Source: Methanoprimaticola sp047501175
GTDB lineage: Archaea > Thermoplasmatota > Thermoplasmata > Methanomassiliicoccales > Methanomethylophilaceae
Assembly (NCBI RefSeq): GCF_047501175.1
Contig: NZ_JBEQWH010000013.1
Coordinates: 1 to 44,676, forward strand
Direction: 5' to 3'
Length of the DNA: 44,676 bases
In this document: positions 28,301 to 35,490 of the stretch, one piece after another
How the letters are laid out: each line of letters opens with the position of its first letter
How positions within the stretch are numbered: position 1 is the first letter of the stretch
Notes under the pieces: model-generated
Database searches by the model: none
The model's input: the letters and a program-made list of their open reading frames with translations, nothing else
What the model was told of the DNA's origin: nothing
Translations under genes and position numbers: made by a program

Positions 28301-29485
28301 AATAAGGGGGACACCCTGACCCTCAACGCGGTCACAGAGCCTGTCGGGGCGAAGCTCGTGTTCAAGAGCAGCGACCCCTCGGTCGCCTCCGTCTCGTCCT
28401 CCGGTGTCGTCAAGGCACTGAAGGCCGGGACCGCGGTGATCACCGTCACGGCAAGCGGGACACAGCTCGAGGACACGTGCACAATCGTGGTGACAGACGT
28501 CACAGTGGACGTGAAGACCGAGGAGGACGGTACCAAGACCACGATCGAGACGTCGGAGACCATTCTCTCCGAGACCTCAACCGTGAAGAGGGAGTCCGTG
28601 ACCAAGACCGATGTCGACGGAAACGTCACCGGTTCCACGACGAAGGTCGTGGCCGAGGACACCAAGACCGGGGTGAAGGTGGAGTACACCGAGACAGTCG
28701 ACGGTTCCGGCAAGACCACTCATGCGACGGACGTCCGTCTGACAGCATCGTTGTCCGTCTCCGGAGGGATCCAGAACGTCAAGGTCACCCCTGCCGCGAT
28801 GGATGCCCTCGCCGTCCAGATCTCCGCCGTGTCCGAGATGATTGGTTTGGAGGTGGACTTCGAGGCCGAACTCGATGCCCGCACAGACGATTCCGAGATG
28901 CCGGTCAGCGTGGTGCTACCCTCCGAATCCCTGGGGAAGCTCATCGACGACGGTTCCATGACCCTCAAGGTCAGGACCAACCTCGGTGCCCTCTCGGTAT
29001 CGTCGGAGACCATCGAGAACCTGGTCGGGATCGGCGGAGACATAAAGGTGGACACGTCCACCGTCGATGTGGGAGTGATGACGCCTGACCAGGCTACCTC
29101 CGCAGGAGGCAGGACGGTCTACAGCATCACCATGTCCGTTGGAGGGAAGGCGGTGTCCGCACTCGGAGGAACGATGGACATCACCCTCCCGTACACCCTC
29201 GGAAGCGGCGAGAGCCCATCGGACCTCACGGCCTACTACCTTGATGACAGCGGGAAGATCACGGGCATGGGAGGAAGCTACGACTCCGATTCCGGGGAGT
29301 TCACCTTCCGCACCACCCATCTGTCGTACTATTTCATCGGATTGTCCGAGAAGTCCGATGCCGATTCCTCGGGAGGGATGAGCACCATCGAGATCATCGG
29401 ATGCGTCATCGCAGTGCTTCTCGCGGGAATGCTTGCGGTCATGATATACGACAGGACCTTTGGAGGTCGCAGGCGTTCCGACTGA
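19340..29485 (+). CDS. giant anchored surface protein: BspA-like repeats, propeller, Ig-like (Big_2) domains
   Basis: This single 3381-residue frame starts at ATG 19340, seven bases after GGAGGA (19327-19332); the longer frame from 19268 lacks such a site and would bury the signal peptide (MSLVLAIVLALTPVLVLA). In order: an unassigned region to about 355; BspA-type leucine-rich repeats to about 1605 (GAFEGNTSLKTLTI, AFSGCTGLESV); a Listeria-Bacteroides repeat near 1735-1807 (GYALVGWFIDKKLT); a PQQ-like beta-propeller about 1927-2317; six Big_2 Ig-like domains between 2450 and 3053 (ASVSSSGVVTGISAGTAVI); an anchor domain about 3134-3347; one transmembrane helix (IEIIGCVIAVLLAGMLAVMI) and a basic tail. 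The first half is clearly AT-richer than the second. An adhesin or binding scaffold is the likely role. Confidence 0.9.
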   Translation: MNRKMSLVLAIVLALTPVLVLAESGYSSEAQSVDGKAEVYIGSFFDVELDSSDSGFQISVGNSIVGLDIKSIVEYSDGGYCFYKCSISASNGATVSLIDSSGTFNSVITTVNNQKAFIWLGKYTDYEVKDGVTTYYNVDPKDVKTQITVKDGNVEDIKNSDGSMGMVVLPECVIIGDNTITINSICKDSTIDCVGTESVGSFALLNQSVIGNKFCSTDFDSEIFGFFNNIVCLNTVLPEDFLSVAGPSVENALLFDVTSDYGQFDYYNHSEESPFTFNLVVGGTVLPGCPLAKGPDVFGDSIKITIISDEFDYSSLLENLGEYETSRTMVFSPVVDKTSSYQSSVDLGSVDLSVVLHDDLIIGDHAFDCENNINISFSGDQPQHLISVGDYSFGNRVTFTEGTVKTTDVGTGAFEGNTSLKTLTIQSGDVGSAAFSGCTGLESVSVEQGVTSIQDDAFSKINQTIDFNGNNADYDKLGYGWVIPSFWTTTESKTVEGLSGEWKSFESAGMYGLFKVNDITKTNLHISEGDEHWIIYSNAFKGITGSFSITLDVSEVGNNAFTSSGITAITSNGETKWGDEVFKDCKNLTTVTGITDLSKGMFQGCSELTEVTGVTTSEIPDLCFYNSGLSSFNSEVIGEANLNGVVSLGRSAFSYTSISVLKNFSVSDVGPSCFEESLISEVDLGSVKTLGSSVFKNSTQLTKVTGFGLTEMPSEVFNGCSSLCEISFVSGYGYDKITKYGSNWCTGTSISIDGDLTLSGEQGAYAFEGMKFNKVTLSGPLDDNAFKDATIGELICQDIAIYKQNAEKDKMPFRSAKISTLSITGDVGDGVFQNSEMGNVTFSGTDVNVGNYSFRQSSINSISFDNVKTIGESAFMSSTISSHIILPANLTVSNHAFSGCTGASSLDVGSNAILSNYAFSSSSIQSVSFSNGVSINQYCFKDSRLSGKVDASKVKSIGGYAFYNTSLDELIIGIDTIIGKEIFNNNSVVHYSDGTNVYKTLPMDGGSVYYSETDGKKTIVGADSTIIKADLRNENIVGIGNAAFSGCSKLTEIFLPEGMDSLGEFVFSNCVNLKFINDDKNSLESITTIGPGAFKGCTSLNHISLDNVETIESGAFSGCSSLKDVTFGQSLTTIRGSFSNSGITNLVLPTKDGISVGSSSFLGCKNLEYVEFNGKIRLNDNLFKNCSSLKTVSGLEHVTSFGTACFSGCGFETLTITAGVKIEGDGQWGMFSNCSSLESVIFEGSNTVGSKAFVNCEKLASVEFCGMNNVIGTEAFSHCITLGWDETHLLKLDGVISIGSGAFKDCASLKAISIPESLTELKFDSFEGCIAVNSIAASNHFELCGESLNGYSNVVVLSSDKKNVIFVSPSAKQITIPADVETIPGFSGDPLCSEARNALSVIPSLEKVTVDSPNSKFSSKSDGVLRTTSEKVISVPRAIAENGELTLEVDSVGSYAFQGVAVSDLCLKGTTSVAANAFYGCSSIKDLRIDSENKTVELNLNAFSDAEESPRVFENVVVMAKDVILSGSTANIRNVTLKCTGDLTVPSFAFFSHNVSSLKGTNYLRTVELVAQALTISKNAISGAHYLDKVIIVSETATVQGVIASDCKKAAYYLDSKGIVENNLPAGRESTYISKEMKDGFSNTDGYIHYHEDYGIVNAADGADNVYVVTKLNGVVVNVNGNTFTIVTDDRHTPSDLTVMDGDDELQSDNGTYTLEDSSVDHILNITENWGNDEDEWAIVSFDSGCNIIVSDIMVPIGHSILKSVLPEPSRPGYALVGWFIDKKLTKEYDQCLIEGQNIVLYAKWASLGDYLDVNSEAGTFYRMNGDEKGEIYEGGTFVSGEDIVLCFIPRIGYSLSGFSADVGMEYTQQGNVVTITNVSGYVCLVPEVEYVSSSTDLTYVVEQKTPVPSEELLRMWFWDGGSVTQSGMVWSGMPSVPLIVDNHVFIQANNAIYKLDSMTGSLIDTVVTYSSTTDFYHYLGYAGGYIVDYTSHKVYDTDLNYVCSMSDGIKYVVWSDGFFYAIGNSISSDSGTVWKMSPAELENGVMKNLWEYETKKVNPNQYLYGTTSKAVIDESENVMYYISTEGSVIYINALDFDDGKYDKKQLTGLTGYYLDDGWLTLYKGHLYMTAYTVGLFGTSSVSGSSTIAYMDVNGTTIGDLKTVSLAHSNTRDSLTSALVIQNDRAYVNVTVSNSTKAYFQVYDILEDGTPKFVEEIQSISSHGSLVASTYYLSGKGDGMNGSVYIYLLNYSSDQYLYIFTDNCVNGKWDLEDVPSIKSLDPGFGSQAVRVGTDGQLIFYNDSGKVYSYGSPRLSGTYYFLEDTGSNATVREGFAVDRDSQDAFLKAFEDAFNVKNASFGDNGMLTVGKNQYYVYMLDESGQLTSIFDGNDLVEDFSKTRGFYLTTVSSGDDIDPDKVWYGSNGSDRGVKGSGGLSISDDRIYLHAESLDESASTHVLTVTNSLGGAVKWSSTASNVASVSVDGTVTAHTLGQALITATVTDSNGKSTSVSCMVYVTQTTTLDIMSNITMMDGTAFTEVKVIFDYDVEGVDNEIKQGSIGELIELPNPKYEEPSEGSEDGSEGTGSENSTPLNDRLNDFSLIGWSDGTTVFKPGEMYIITGQTVLTAVWVKNNVSIVDMEVRYGGGDVSDLDSITLRYGESEVVEVTIYPEGSGVVSVVSSNPKVVEVTVTGNSWTLKALRPGTVDITVTGSSTIDKKEIFTITVPALSVLVEPEDVNLGVGDSSSVSVSYEESGEVVTGSSTYVSESPNVVSIDKDGTFTAVSAGTAVITVAAPNGVTSEFLVSVKGVESISISGYGSPIQSGRSVTLKAVTDPVGTDVSWSSGNTAVATVDANGKVTALSEGYAVITATAKDGSGMTGTVVIQVVSIKVTDIELEDYSLSLKVGEAYALKATVSPDNAADKTLLWTSSNPAVASVSSSGVVTGISAGTAVITVSTKDGSVTETCDVKVVPLATSVSFVGDETSYLNKGDTLTLNAVTEPVGAKLVFKSSDPSVASVSSSGVVKALKAGTAVITVTASGTQLEDTCTIVVTDVTVDVKTEEDGTKTTIETSETILSETSTVKRESVTKTDVDGNVTGSTTKVVAEDTKTGVKVEYTETVDGSGKTTHATDVRLTASLSVSGGIQNVKVTPAAMDALAVQISAVSEMIGLEVDFEAELDARTDDSEMPVSVVLPSESLGKLIDDGSMTLKVRTNLGALSVSSETIENLVGIGGDIKVDTSTVDVGVMTPDQATSAGGRTVYSITMSVGGKAVSALGGTMDITLPYTLGSGESPSDLTAYYLDDSGKITGMGGSYDSDSGEFTFRTTHLSYYFIGLSEKSDADSSGGMSTIEIIGCVIAVLLAGMLAVMIYDRTFGGRRRSD

Positions 29486-29498
29486 GGCCTCGGCAAAA

Positions 29499-29520
29499 GG
29501 CGGGCCCATCGGGACCCGCC
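29499..29520 (+). terminator. hairpin after the giant gene
   Basis: GGCGGG pairs with CCCGCC, with further CC/GG pairing around an ATCG loop, 14 bases after the stop. Confidence 0.5.
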
Positions 29521-29541
29521 CCCTTGAAACGATGTTAAACT

Positions 29542-29571
29542 GGCCCGTCCTCAGGGAGGATGGGCCTCCTT
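29542..29571 (+). terminator. second, stronger terminator hairpin
   Basis: GGCCCGTCCTC (29542-29552) pairs with GAGGATGGGCC (29556-29566) over 11 positions with one G-T, followed by TCCTTTC. Confidence 0.6.
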
Positions 29572-29636
29572 TCATCATTCTGACATCCGGCCGATCATAA
29601 TCGTCCATGAAATGACGTATGGGTGCTACGGCCGAT

Positions 29637-29669
29637 ATGTCGTAACCTATGACCAGGTAGAACCAACCC
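29637..29669 (+). promoter_or_regulatory. 33-bp element, second copy, upstream of the 824-residue gene
   Basis: It matches 18020-18052 at 27 of 33 positions and lies about 50 nt before the ATG at 29721. A shared control site for two surface genes is the simplest reading. Confidence 0.6.
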
Positions 29670-29720
29670 GAGCCGTCAGCCTATTAAACCCCGTCTCGGA
29701 AATCTGTATCTCCGATAATC

Positions 29721-32195
29721 ATGACCGCTGTCAGAAGAGCAGTAGCAGTGATGATGGTCGTCGTTCTCGTGACGTTCGTCCTCACTGTCGTGGAAGACGA
29801 CTCGGACGCTGCTTCCGGCTCCGCGCGCGTGTTCATCGACGGTGATGTCGAGTATAGTGGGAGCGGTTCGACCGTGGAGAACATCATTGTCGGGGCATTG
29901 AGCAACGGAGGCCATTCTGTAGAGAAGAATGCGAATGGTACGATCAAATCGGTCGATGGGAAGACCTCCGACAAGGATCATACGTGGATGATATACCAGT
30001 GGGTCCCTCCCGAGGGATGGAAGGTCACATACATGACCAAGACCGGTGACGCGAGTTTCGTCAGCGGTACCTCATATTATGTTCATTATGCCACCCGGAC
30101 ATCGGGCGATTCGGTCGGGTACACCGTACCGGACTTCCAGCCCACCTCCGTGGCCTACTTCTACATAGTCTTCAACTCCCCGGAGGACGTCAACAACGGT
30201 ACCGATGTGACGGAGTTCTTCGATCAGGAACAGAGGGAGAAGGGCTTCTGGATCTCCGGGACTGGAAGCAATGCCGCATGGGCTTTCAAAGATGCCTGCG
30301 ACAAGTACGGCCTCGAGCTGAACATGTCCGACGGTGTGAAGGACGGGGAGACGAACCTCGACTACATAGGGTGGCTGTTCTCTTTCATGGGACTGGTCGA
30401 CATAAATCTCGGTAACGGTGATTACAGGTATTGGTCCCAGTACCATTACGAATCCGGGAAGTGGATGTTCAGTGAGACCCTGGGGCACTATGATCCGGGC
30501 GTCTGCAAGTACTACGGATTCGTCAGACAGGTGACTAAGGAGGACCAGGCGGACAATATGGGACCCAAGGTCCTGCCGAGCTCCTGTCCCAAGTCCCTCA
30601 TGACGGGGGGATGCACAGTCACGTTCATCGACGGTGACGGCAAGGAGACGAAGCAGAAGGTCGACTACTTCGGAACCGTGAGTGCTCCGACCACATCCAA
30701 GAAGACCTCCACCGATACGACTGATTACGAATTCATCGGCTGGGACAGGGATCTGGACGGGATGGAGATCATAAGCAACATCACTGTCCATGCTCAGTTC
30801 AAGGAGGTCCCACGCGAGAACGTTCCCGTTACCGGGGTATCCATCAGTAATGCTCCTTCCGACCTCGGGGTCGGGAAGTCCGCGCAACTTCGGGCATCCG
30901 TGAGTCCCTCCGACGCGATGAACAAGGCGGTGTCCTGGGCATCCAGTGACAGCTCCGTATTGACCGTATCCTCGGATGGGACGGTCTATGGGAAGGCAGA
31001 GGGTACGGCGACCGTCACCGTGAAGACGGCCGACGGAGGGTTCACGGACTCTGTGAGGATCAATGTGACATCGAAGACGGTCCCAGTTCAGTCCATAGCC
31101 CTTTCCAACACATCTATGAAGCTCAAGGAGGGGGGTTCAGGCACTCTGACATGCACATTCTCGCCGTCCAACGCGACGGACCGCGGACTGACATGGACAC
31201 CTAGTGACACGGACGTCGTGACGGTCGAAGGCGGAGAGGTGACAGCTGTCGGACCTGGGACGGCGACCGTGACGGCGAAGGCTTCCGATGGAGGATTCAC
31301 CGCATCTTGCGAAGTCACCGTTGCTGCAGAGGGGGAGTTCGATGGAACCCTGACGATATCATGTTCCGCAGTCATACTTCAGAAGGGAGATGGGATAACG
31401 ATCTCCGTCGATGTCGAGCCGTCCTCCGAATCAGGACGGGTCAAGTGGGCAGTATCGTCCGGGCCTGATGTGGTATCCGTCAGCGGGGGGACCGTAAAGG
31501 CTCTGAAAGAAGGTACCGCAATAGTCACTGCATACATAGACGACGTCCTGGCATCATGTCAGGTCACGGTGGTCGATGACGTGAAGGAGCTCGCCGAGAA
31601 GCTCAGGGTCATAGACCTTACCGGTATCGATGATACGGAGTACATAGTCAGTGTTACCAAGAACCAACTCCTCGCCTTGGTTGATGCGGACTTCGATTTC
31701 AATGTGAAGACCCGTGTCGGAGACGTAACCTTCTCCACAGACGCCGTGAAGACCATCGCCGAGAAGTACAACGAGACCCTGTTCTACAATGGGATCCCCA
31801 TATCGATCGGATATGCAGACCTCAACGAGGCCCAGAAGGCAGCGGCCGATGGTGCCACGGTCTATTCCCTGTCCGTCTCCAATGGCAGCATCAGCAAGTT
31901 CGGAGGGGATGTGACAGTCTCCCTCCCGTATGAGGGGGAGACCAAGGGGATCAAGGCATTCCATCTCGCAGATGACGGGACGCTAACGGCCATAGACTGC
32001 ACGTACGATCCGGAGACGGGGATGGCGACGTTCGTCACAGACCATTTCTCCGAGTATTTCATCGGAACCTCGGATGCTCCCCTGCCGGATCAGCCCGGAG
32101 ACGATTCCGGATCGATGGTGGCCATAGGTGTCGTGGCGGCGGTGGTTCTGTTGGGAATCGTCGCAGTGGTCCTTCTCAAGAGGAACAAGGCTTGA
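29721..32195 (+). CDS. anchored surface protein with transcobalamin-like modules and Big_2 domains
   Basis: The 824-residue protein has a signal peptide (AVAVMMVVVLVTFVLTVV), two DUF4430-like modules (about 35-115 and 165-270, with TWMIYQWVPPEGW and SNAAWAFKDACDKYGLEL), a Listeria-Bacteroides repeat (DYEFIGWDRDLDGM, near 340), three Big_2 domains (370-617), an anchor domain homologous to that of the giant protein (VTVSLPYEGE, DHFSEYFIGTSD) and a C-terminal transmembrane helix ending in KRNKA. The binding modules are thus held away from the membrane on Ig-like stalks. It shares the 33-bp upstream element with the secreted transcobalamin-like gene and lies 21 nt before the importer genes, so it is probably transcribed with them. 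Confidence 0.82.
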   Translation: MTAVRRAVAVMMVVVLVTFVLTVVEDDSDAASGSARVFIDGDVEYSGSGSTVENIIVGALSNGGHSVEKNANGTIKSVDGKTSDKDHTWMIYQWVPPEGWKVTYMTKTGDASFVSGTSYYVHYATRTSGDSVGYTVPDFQPTSVAYFYIVFNSPEDVNNGTDVTEFFDQEQREKGFWISGTGSNAAWAFKDACDKYGLELNMSDGVKDGETNLDYIGWLFSFMGLVDINLGNGDYRYWSQYHYESGKWMFSETLGHYDPGVCKYYGFVRQVTKEDQADNMGPKVLPSSCPKSLMTGGCTVTFIDGDGKETKQKVDYFGTVSAPTTSKKTSTDTTDYEFIGWDRDLDGMEIISNITVHAQFKEVPRENVPVTGVSISNAPSDLGVGKSAQLRASVSPSDAMNKAVSWASSDSSVLTVSSDGTVYGKAEGTATVTVKTADGGFTDSVRINVTSKTVPVQSIALSNTSMKLKEGGSGTLTCTFSPSNATDRGLTWTPSDTDVVTVEGGEVTAVGPGTATVTAKASDGGFTASCEVTVAAEGEFDGTLTISCSAVILQKGDGITISVDVEPSSESGRVKWAVSSGPDVVSVSGGTVKALKEGTAIVTAYIDDVLASCQVTVVDDVKELAEKLRVIDLTGIDDTEYIVSVTKNQLLALVDADFDFNVKTRVGDVTFSTDAVKTIAEKYNETLFYNGIPISIGYADLNEAQKAAADGATVYSLSVSNGSISKFGGDVTVSLPYEGETKGIKAFHLADDGTLTAIDCTYDPETGMATFVTDHFSEYFIGTSDAPLPDQPGDDSGSMVAIGVVAAVVLLGIVAVVLLKRNKA

Positions 32196-32203
32196 AACCA
32201 CCA

Positions 32204-32219
32204 GGGAGGCGATGATCTG
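32204..32219 (+). promoter_or_regulatory. Shine-Dalgarno and likely non-standard CTG start of the binding protein
   Basis: GGGAGG (32204-32209) is followed seven bases on by CTG (32217), in frame with a textbook signal peptide beginning NHIGKKLIITVAV. The only ATG near it (32212) is out of frame and hits TGA after two codons. The next standard in-frame start, GTG 32250, has no ribosome-binding site and lies inside the hydrophobic core. Confidence 0.5.
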
Positions 32220-33590
32220 AACCATATCGGGAAGAAGCTGATAATAACGGTGGCGGTCATCGTTACGACCGTCATCATCGCCTCCTCCGTCGGTTCAACC
32301 CAGTCCGAGCGCGATCAGGCACAGGGCATGATGATCGATTTCGGATATTGGGATGTCGACTGGATCGAGATGACCTTCGAGGAAGGTTCGAACGGATATG
32401 ATGCACTAAGGTCCGCATGCCGTATCGCGGGGTACGAGGTCCTCTTCAAGAGCGACGGCGGAGTGTACTCCGTGAACGGCCAGTCCAATCTAGAGGGGAT
32501 ATCATGGGCCATGTATGCCCTGGATCCATCGGGGGCATGGACCGAAACAGATCCTAACGGGATGGTCTCACCCGATCATCGTATCCTGTGCTTCGCAAGG
32601 GCATCCGGGCCTGATACGGTGGTTCCGGGAACCGATTGCACCGGATTCGAATACTACAGTTATGCCAAGGAAGGTGTCTCGGTCAAGACGGGAGAGGATC
32701 TGAGGATCGTGTCCCTGGCGCCGTCTGTCACAGAGACTTTGTGCGCGGTCGGCGGTCTGGATCACATAATAGGGACGGACCTTTACAGCAATTACCCGCA
32801 CGAGGTCACCGAGCGTCAGAACGATGGGACCATAGCAATAACGGGCGGTTATACGGACCCCAACTACGAGTACATCGTCCGTCTGGCCCCGGACATCGTT
32901 TTCTGCGAGGGTGGGACGGGAGAGCATCTGTCCATGGCCGACAAGCTCCGTAAGTCGGGGATCGACTGTGTGGTCCTCTATGACGGTTCGGATATCGAGA
33001 CCCTGTATGCGAACATATGGATCGCAGCATCCGCGCTCGGAAGCTCGGACAGTGCGAACGATACGATAAGGGAGCTGAGACACAGCATAGACGTCTCCTC
33101 CGGAATTGCCGGGATGACCAACAAGAGGGTGTTCGCGGCACTTTCCCCGGACCCGTCCCCCTGGACAGCGGGGTCTAACACATTCATGACGGACATCATA
33201 GCCTCGTCGGGGGGCAGGAACATATTCGAATCCCAGTCCTCCAGTTGGTTCATGGTCTCCAAGGAGCAGATCTATGCAAAGCAGCCACAGGTGATCATCG
33301 TGATATCTGCCACGGAAGTCACCTCCGAAGAGCAATATCGCGATATCCTCGACCGTCTGGATCCTTTGTGGAAGCAGACGCCGGCGTATGCCGAGGGTCA
33401 GGTGTTCGTGTTCTCCGGGGATGCAGGAGACATCCTTCAACGTCCTGGGCCGAGATTATCCGAGGCTGTCGAACTGATCTGCAAGATACTCAATCCCGAG
33501 GCATTCCTCCAGCGTGATCCCATGGACCTCGTTCCAATGTACTTCGGGGACGACTACCAGCAGTATCTGAGATATCAGCCGGAGGCGTAA
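32217..33590 (+). CDS. BtuF-like corrinoid-binding protein with N-terminal transcobalamin-like module
   Basis: The C-terminal 290 residues are a class III solute-binding protein: RIVSLAPSVTETLCAVGGLD, then IVRLAPDIVFCEGG and the late RPGPRLSEAV, the pattern of cobalamin-binding BtuF. Ahead of it (about residues 45-140) is a DUF4430-like module (GYDALRSACRIAGYEV, GISWAMYALDP). The fusion of the two is unusual. The signal peptide lies at the extreme N-terminus if translation begins at CTG 32217 (457 residues) and is cut short if GTG 32250 is used. It ends one base before the next gene and heads the importer operon. Iron-siderophore binding is the main alternative; the transcobalamin-like neighbours favour corrinoids. 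Confidence 0.82.
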   Translation: MNHIGKKLIITVAVIVTTVIIASSVGSTQSERDQAQGMMIDFGYWDVDWIEMTFEEGSNGYDALRSACRIAGYEVLFKSDGGVYSVNGQSNLEGISWAMYALDPSGAWTETDPNGMVSPDHRILCFARASGPDTVVPGTDCTGFEYYSYAKEGVSVKTGEDLRIVSLAPSVTETLCAVGGLDHIIGTDLYSNYPHEVTERQNDGTIAITGGYTDPNYEYIVRLAPDIVFCEGGTGEHLSMADKLRKSGIDCVVLYDGSDIETLYANIWIAASALGSSDSANDTIRELRHSIDVSSGIAGMTNKRVFAALSPDPSPWTAGSNTFMTDIIASSGGRNIFESQSSSWFMVSKEQIYAKQPQVIIVISATEVTSEEQYRDILDRLDPLWKQTPAYAEGQVFVFSGDAGDILQRPGPRLSEAVELICKILNPEAFLQRDPMDLVPMYFGDDYQQYLRYQPEA

Positions 33591-33591
33591 T

Positions 33592-35484
33592 ATGAGAAGG
33601 ATAGCACTCATCGTGGTCGCCGCGCTTCTGGCGATAGGCATGTTCGCCTTCCCTTCGGATGCGGACGATGCCGACAACAATATGCTCTTGGACTATGGGA
33701 ACGGGAATACCGTTTGGATGCATGCAGACGGCCCCACGTACTATGAGGCGACGGTCGCCGTGCTTGATGGCTCAGACATCCCTCACGCGGAGTCCGACGG
33801 TCGTTTCGTCTCCATCGGCGGGATGGAGAACCATTGTGTCGGAACTCAGCCCTGTCAATGGAACCTGTATGTCTGGACGGGAGTTGCATGGACTGCATCC
33901 GATGGATACGCGGAGTCCGTCTCTTCGGCCTTCGCCATCGGATTCTATCCGGATTCCATCGTCCCGGTCGAGACTCCGGATGAGCAGTATGCGTGGACAT
34001 CCGTCAGAGGGGACTCCTCCTGCTCGGGGATATCCGACTCCTACGGGACCGAGACTCCCGCCACCCCTCTGGAATGGTACAACACCTATTCGACGGGATA
34101 TGTGGATTCGTCGATAATCGTCGCTGGAGATCTTCTGTATCACACGACAGGCGGAACCTATGGTGCCAGCGGATCCGACAGGATGCCGTGGGTGTATTGT
34201 CTGGATCGTTACACAGGCAAAGAGGTCTGGAGCTTCATGATGAGGTACGGTCAGGGGTATGAGGTGACCTCTCCGCTAGTCGTCGGAGACATGCTCGTCG
34301 TCACTTCCACCTGTTGGGACGTGTATCTCTTCGACAGGTTCACAGGCACACTGTACGACACGGTCACCTTAGAGGACGAGTATCCGATGGACTCGGATGC
34401 GGATGTCATATGGGATGGGAGGACGTTCTTCACCGGAGGCACATCACCGGTATATGATTCCGGGGCGATCTATTTCGGAACAAGCGACGGGAAGATCGAG
34501 GCGTATTGCATAGAGACCTCGGGCATCGGATCGGAGCGCACATCAAGGCTGGTGAACCTATGGGAATACGACCCTCCGGCGACCGTATCCGATGGGAAGT
34601 ACACTGGTACCAAGGGATGCTTCTACTATCACGCACCCGTGATCTACGATGTCGACGGTGTTCGCACGTTGTTCCTTGGAAGCTACGAGGGTTACGCGTA
34701 TGCGGTCAACGCGTCGACGGGCGAGATGATCTGGACCCAGAGGATCATAGATCTCCGTGAGAGCAATGACAATGCCCCCGGCACCCCAGGGTCCGTGACA
34801 GGTTTCACACCCCTTCCCGATGGGCGTATGATCGTCACATGTTCCGACGGGAGCATGGATCCCACGGTCGGGTTCGGGGTATGCGTCGACCAGACGACCG
34901 GTACGGGTCCCGATGGCTCCGAGTATTACTGGAAGCACAGTTTCCGCATGGGTGGCCCGGTGGTGGATGGGGACGGTTTCATCTGTTACGTCGGGACGGT
35001 CCCCGGAGGGGATGACTCACTGAACATGGTCGGCGGGGGAACGATGGACGTCGTGTCCGGGTTGTACAAGTTCGATTTCAACGGTGATGTGATCTGGTGC
35101 ACACCTCTCAACAACACGATCAAGGCTACTCCGACATTGGCGGACGGACTCGTGTATCTCGTCGATTATAGCAACGGCACCAAATACCCCAATGGTGGAG
35201 GGGTCGCCGCATACTCTGCCGTTGACGGCTCCCAGGAATGGAAAGTAAGGTTGGAACCGTTTTCGAAGGACTCATGGTCGATGGTCGCGGCCACGGTCAT
35301 CGGGGGCAAGATCTACACGGGAAACGATTACGGTGCAGTATACTGCATCTCGGATGTTCAGGGGAAGGCATGGAACGATTCCGGTGAGATCACGATCGAC
35401 TCTCCGGGATTCAAACACTGGTCGTGGTTGGCGGTGGTCGCTTTGGCGATTCTGGCCATCGCATTGCTTTACAGATACTATTGA
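33592..35484 (+). CDS. anchored protein: transcobalamin-like module plus PQQ-like beta-propeller
   Basis: The 630-residue protein has a signal peptide (IALIVVAALLAIGMFAF), a DUF4430-like module (about 25-135, with CQWNLYVWTGVAW), then a beta-propeller of PQQ-type blades to about 600 (YCLDRYTGKEVWSF, YAVNASTGEMIWTQ, AAYSAVDGSQEWKV) and a C-terminal helix (WLAVVALAILAIALLYRYY). It sits between the binding protein (1-nt gap) and the permease (6-nt gap), so it belongs to the import operon. A surface receptor or handover protein is likely; the propeller is extracellular. No enzymatic site is evident. Confidence 0.82.
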   Translation: MRRIALIVVAALLAIGMFAFPSDADDADNNMLLDYGNGNTVWMHADGPTYYEATVAVLDGSDIPHAESDGRFVSIGGMENHCVGTQPCQWNLYVWTGVAWTASDGYAESVSSAFAIGFYPDSIVPVETPDEQYAWTSVRGDSSCSGISDSYGTETPATPLEWYNTYSTGYVDSSIIVAGDLLYHTTGGTYGASGSDRMPWVYCLDRYTGKEVWSFMMRYGQGYEVTSPLVVGDMLVVTSTCWDVYLFDRFTGTLYDTVTLEDEYPMDSDADVIWDGRTFFTGGTSPVYDSGAIYFGTSDGKIEAYCIETSGIGSERTSRLVNLWEYDPPATVSDGKYTGTKGCFYYHAPVIYDVDGVRTLFLGSYEGYAYAVNASTGEMIWTQRIIDLRESNDNAPGTPGSVTGFTPLPDGRMIVTCSDGSMDPTVGFGVCVDQTTGTGPDGSEYYWKHSFRMGGPVVDGDGFICYVGTVPGGDDSLNMVGGGTMDVVSGLYKFDFNGDVIWCTPLNNTIKATPTLADGLVYLVDYSNGTKYPNGGGVAAYSAVDGSQEWKVRLEPFSKDSWSMVAATVIGGKIYTGNDYGAVYCISDVQGKAWNDSGEITIDSPGFKHWSWLAVVALAILAIALLYRYY

Positions 35485-35490
35485 GGTCAT

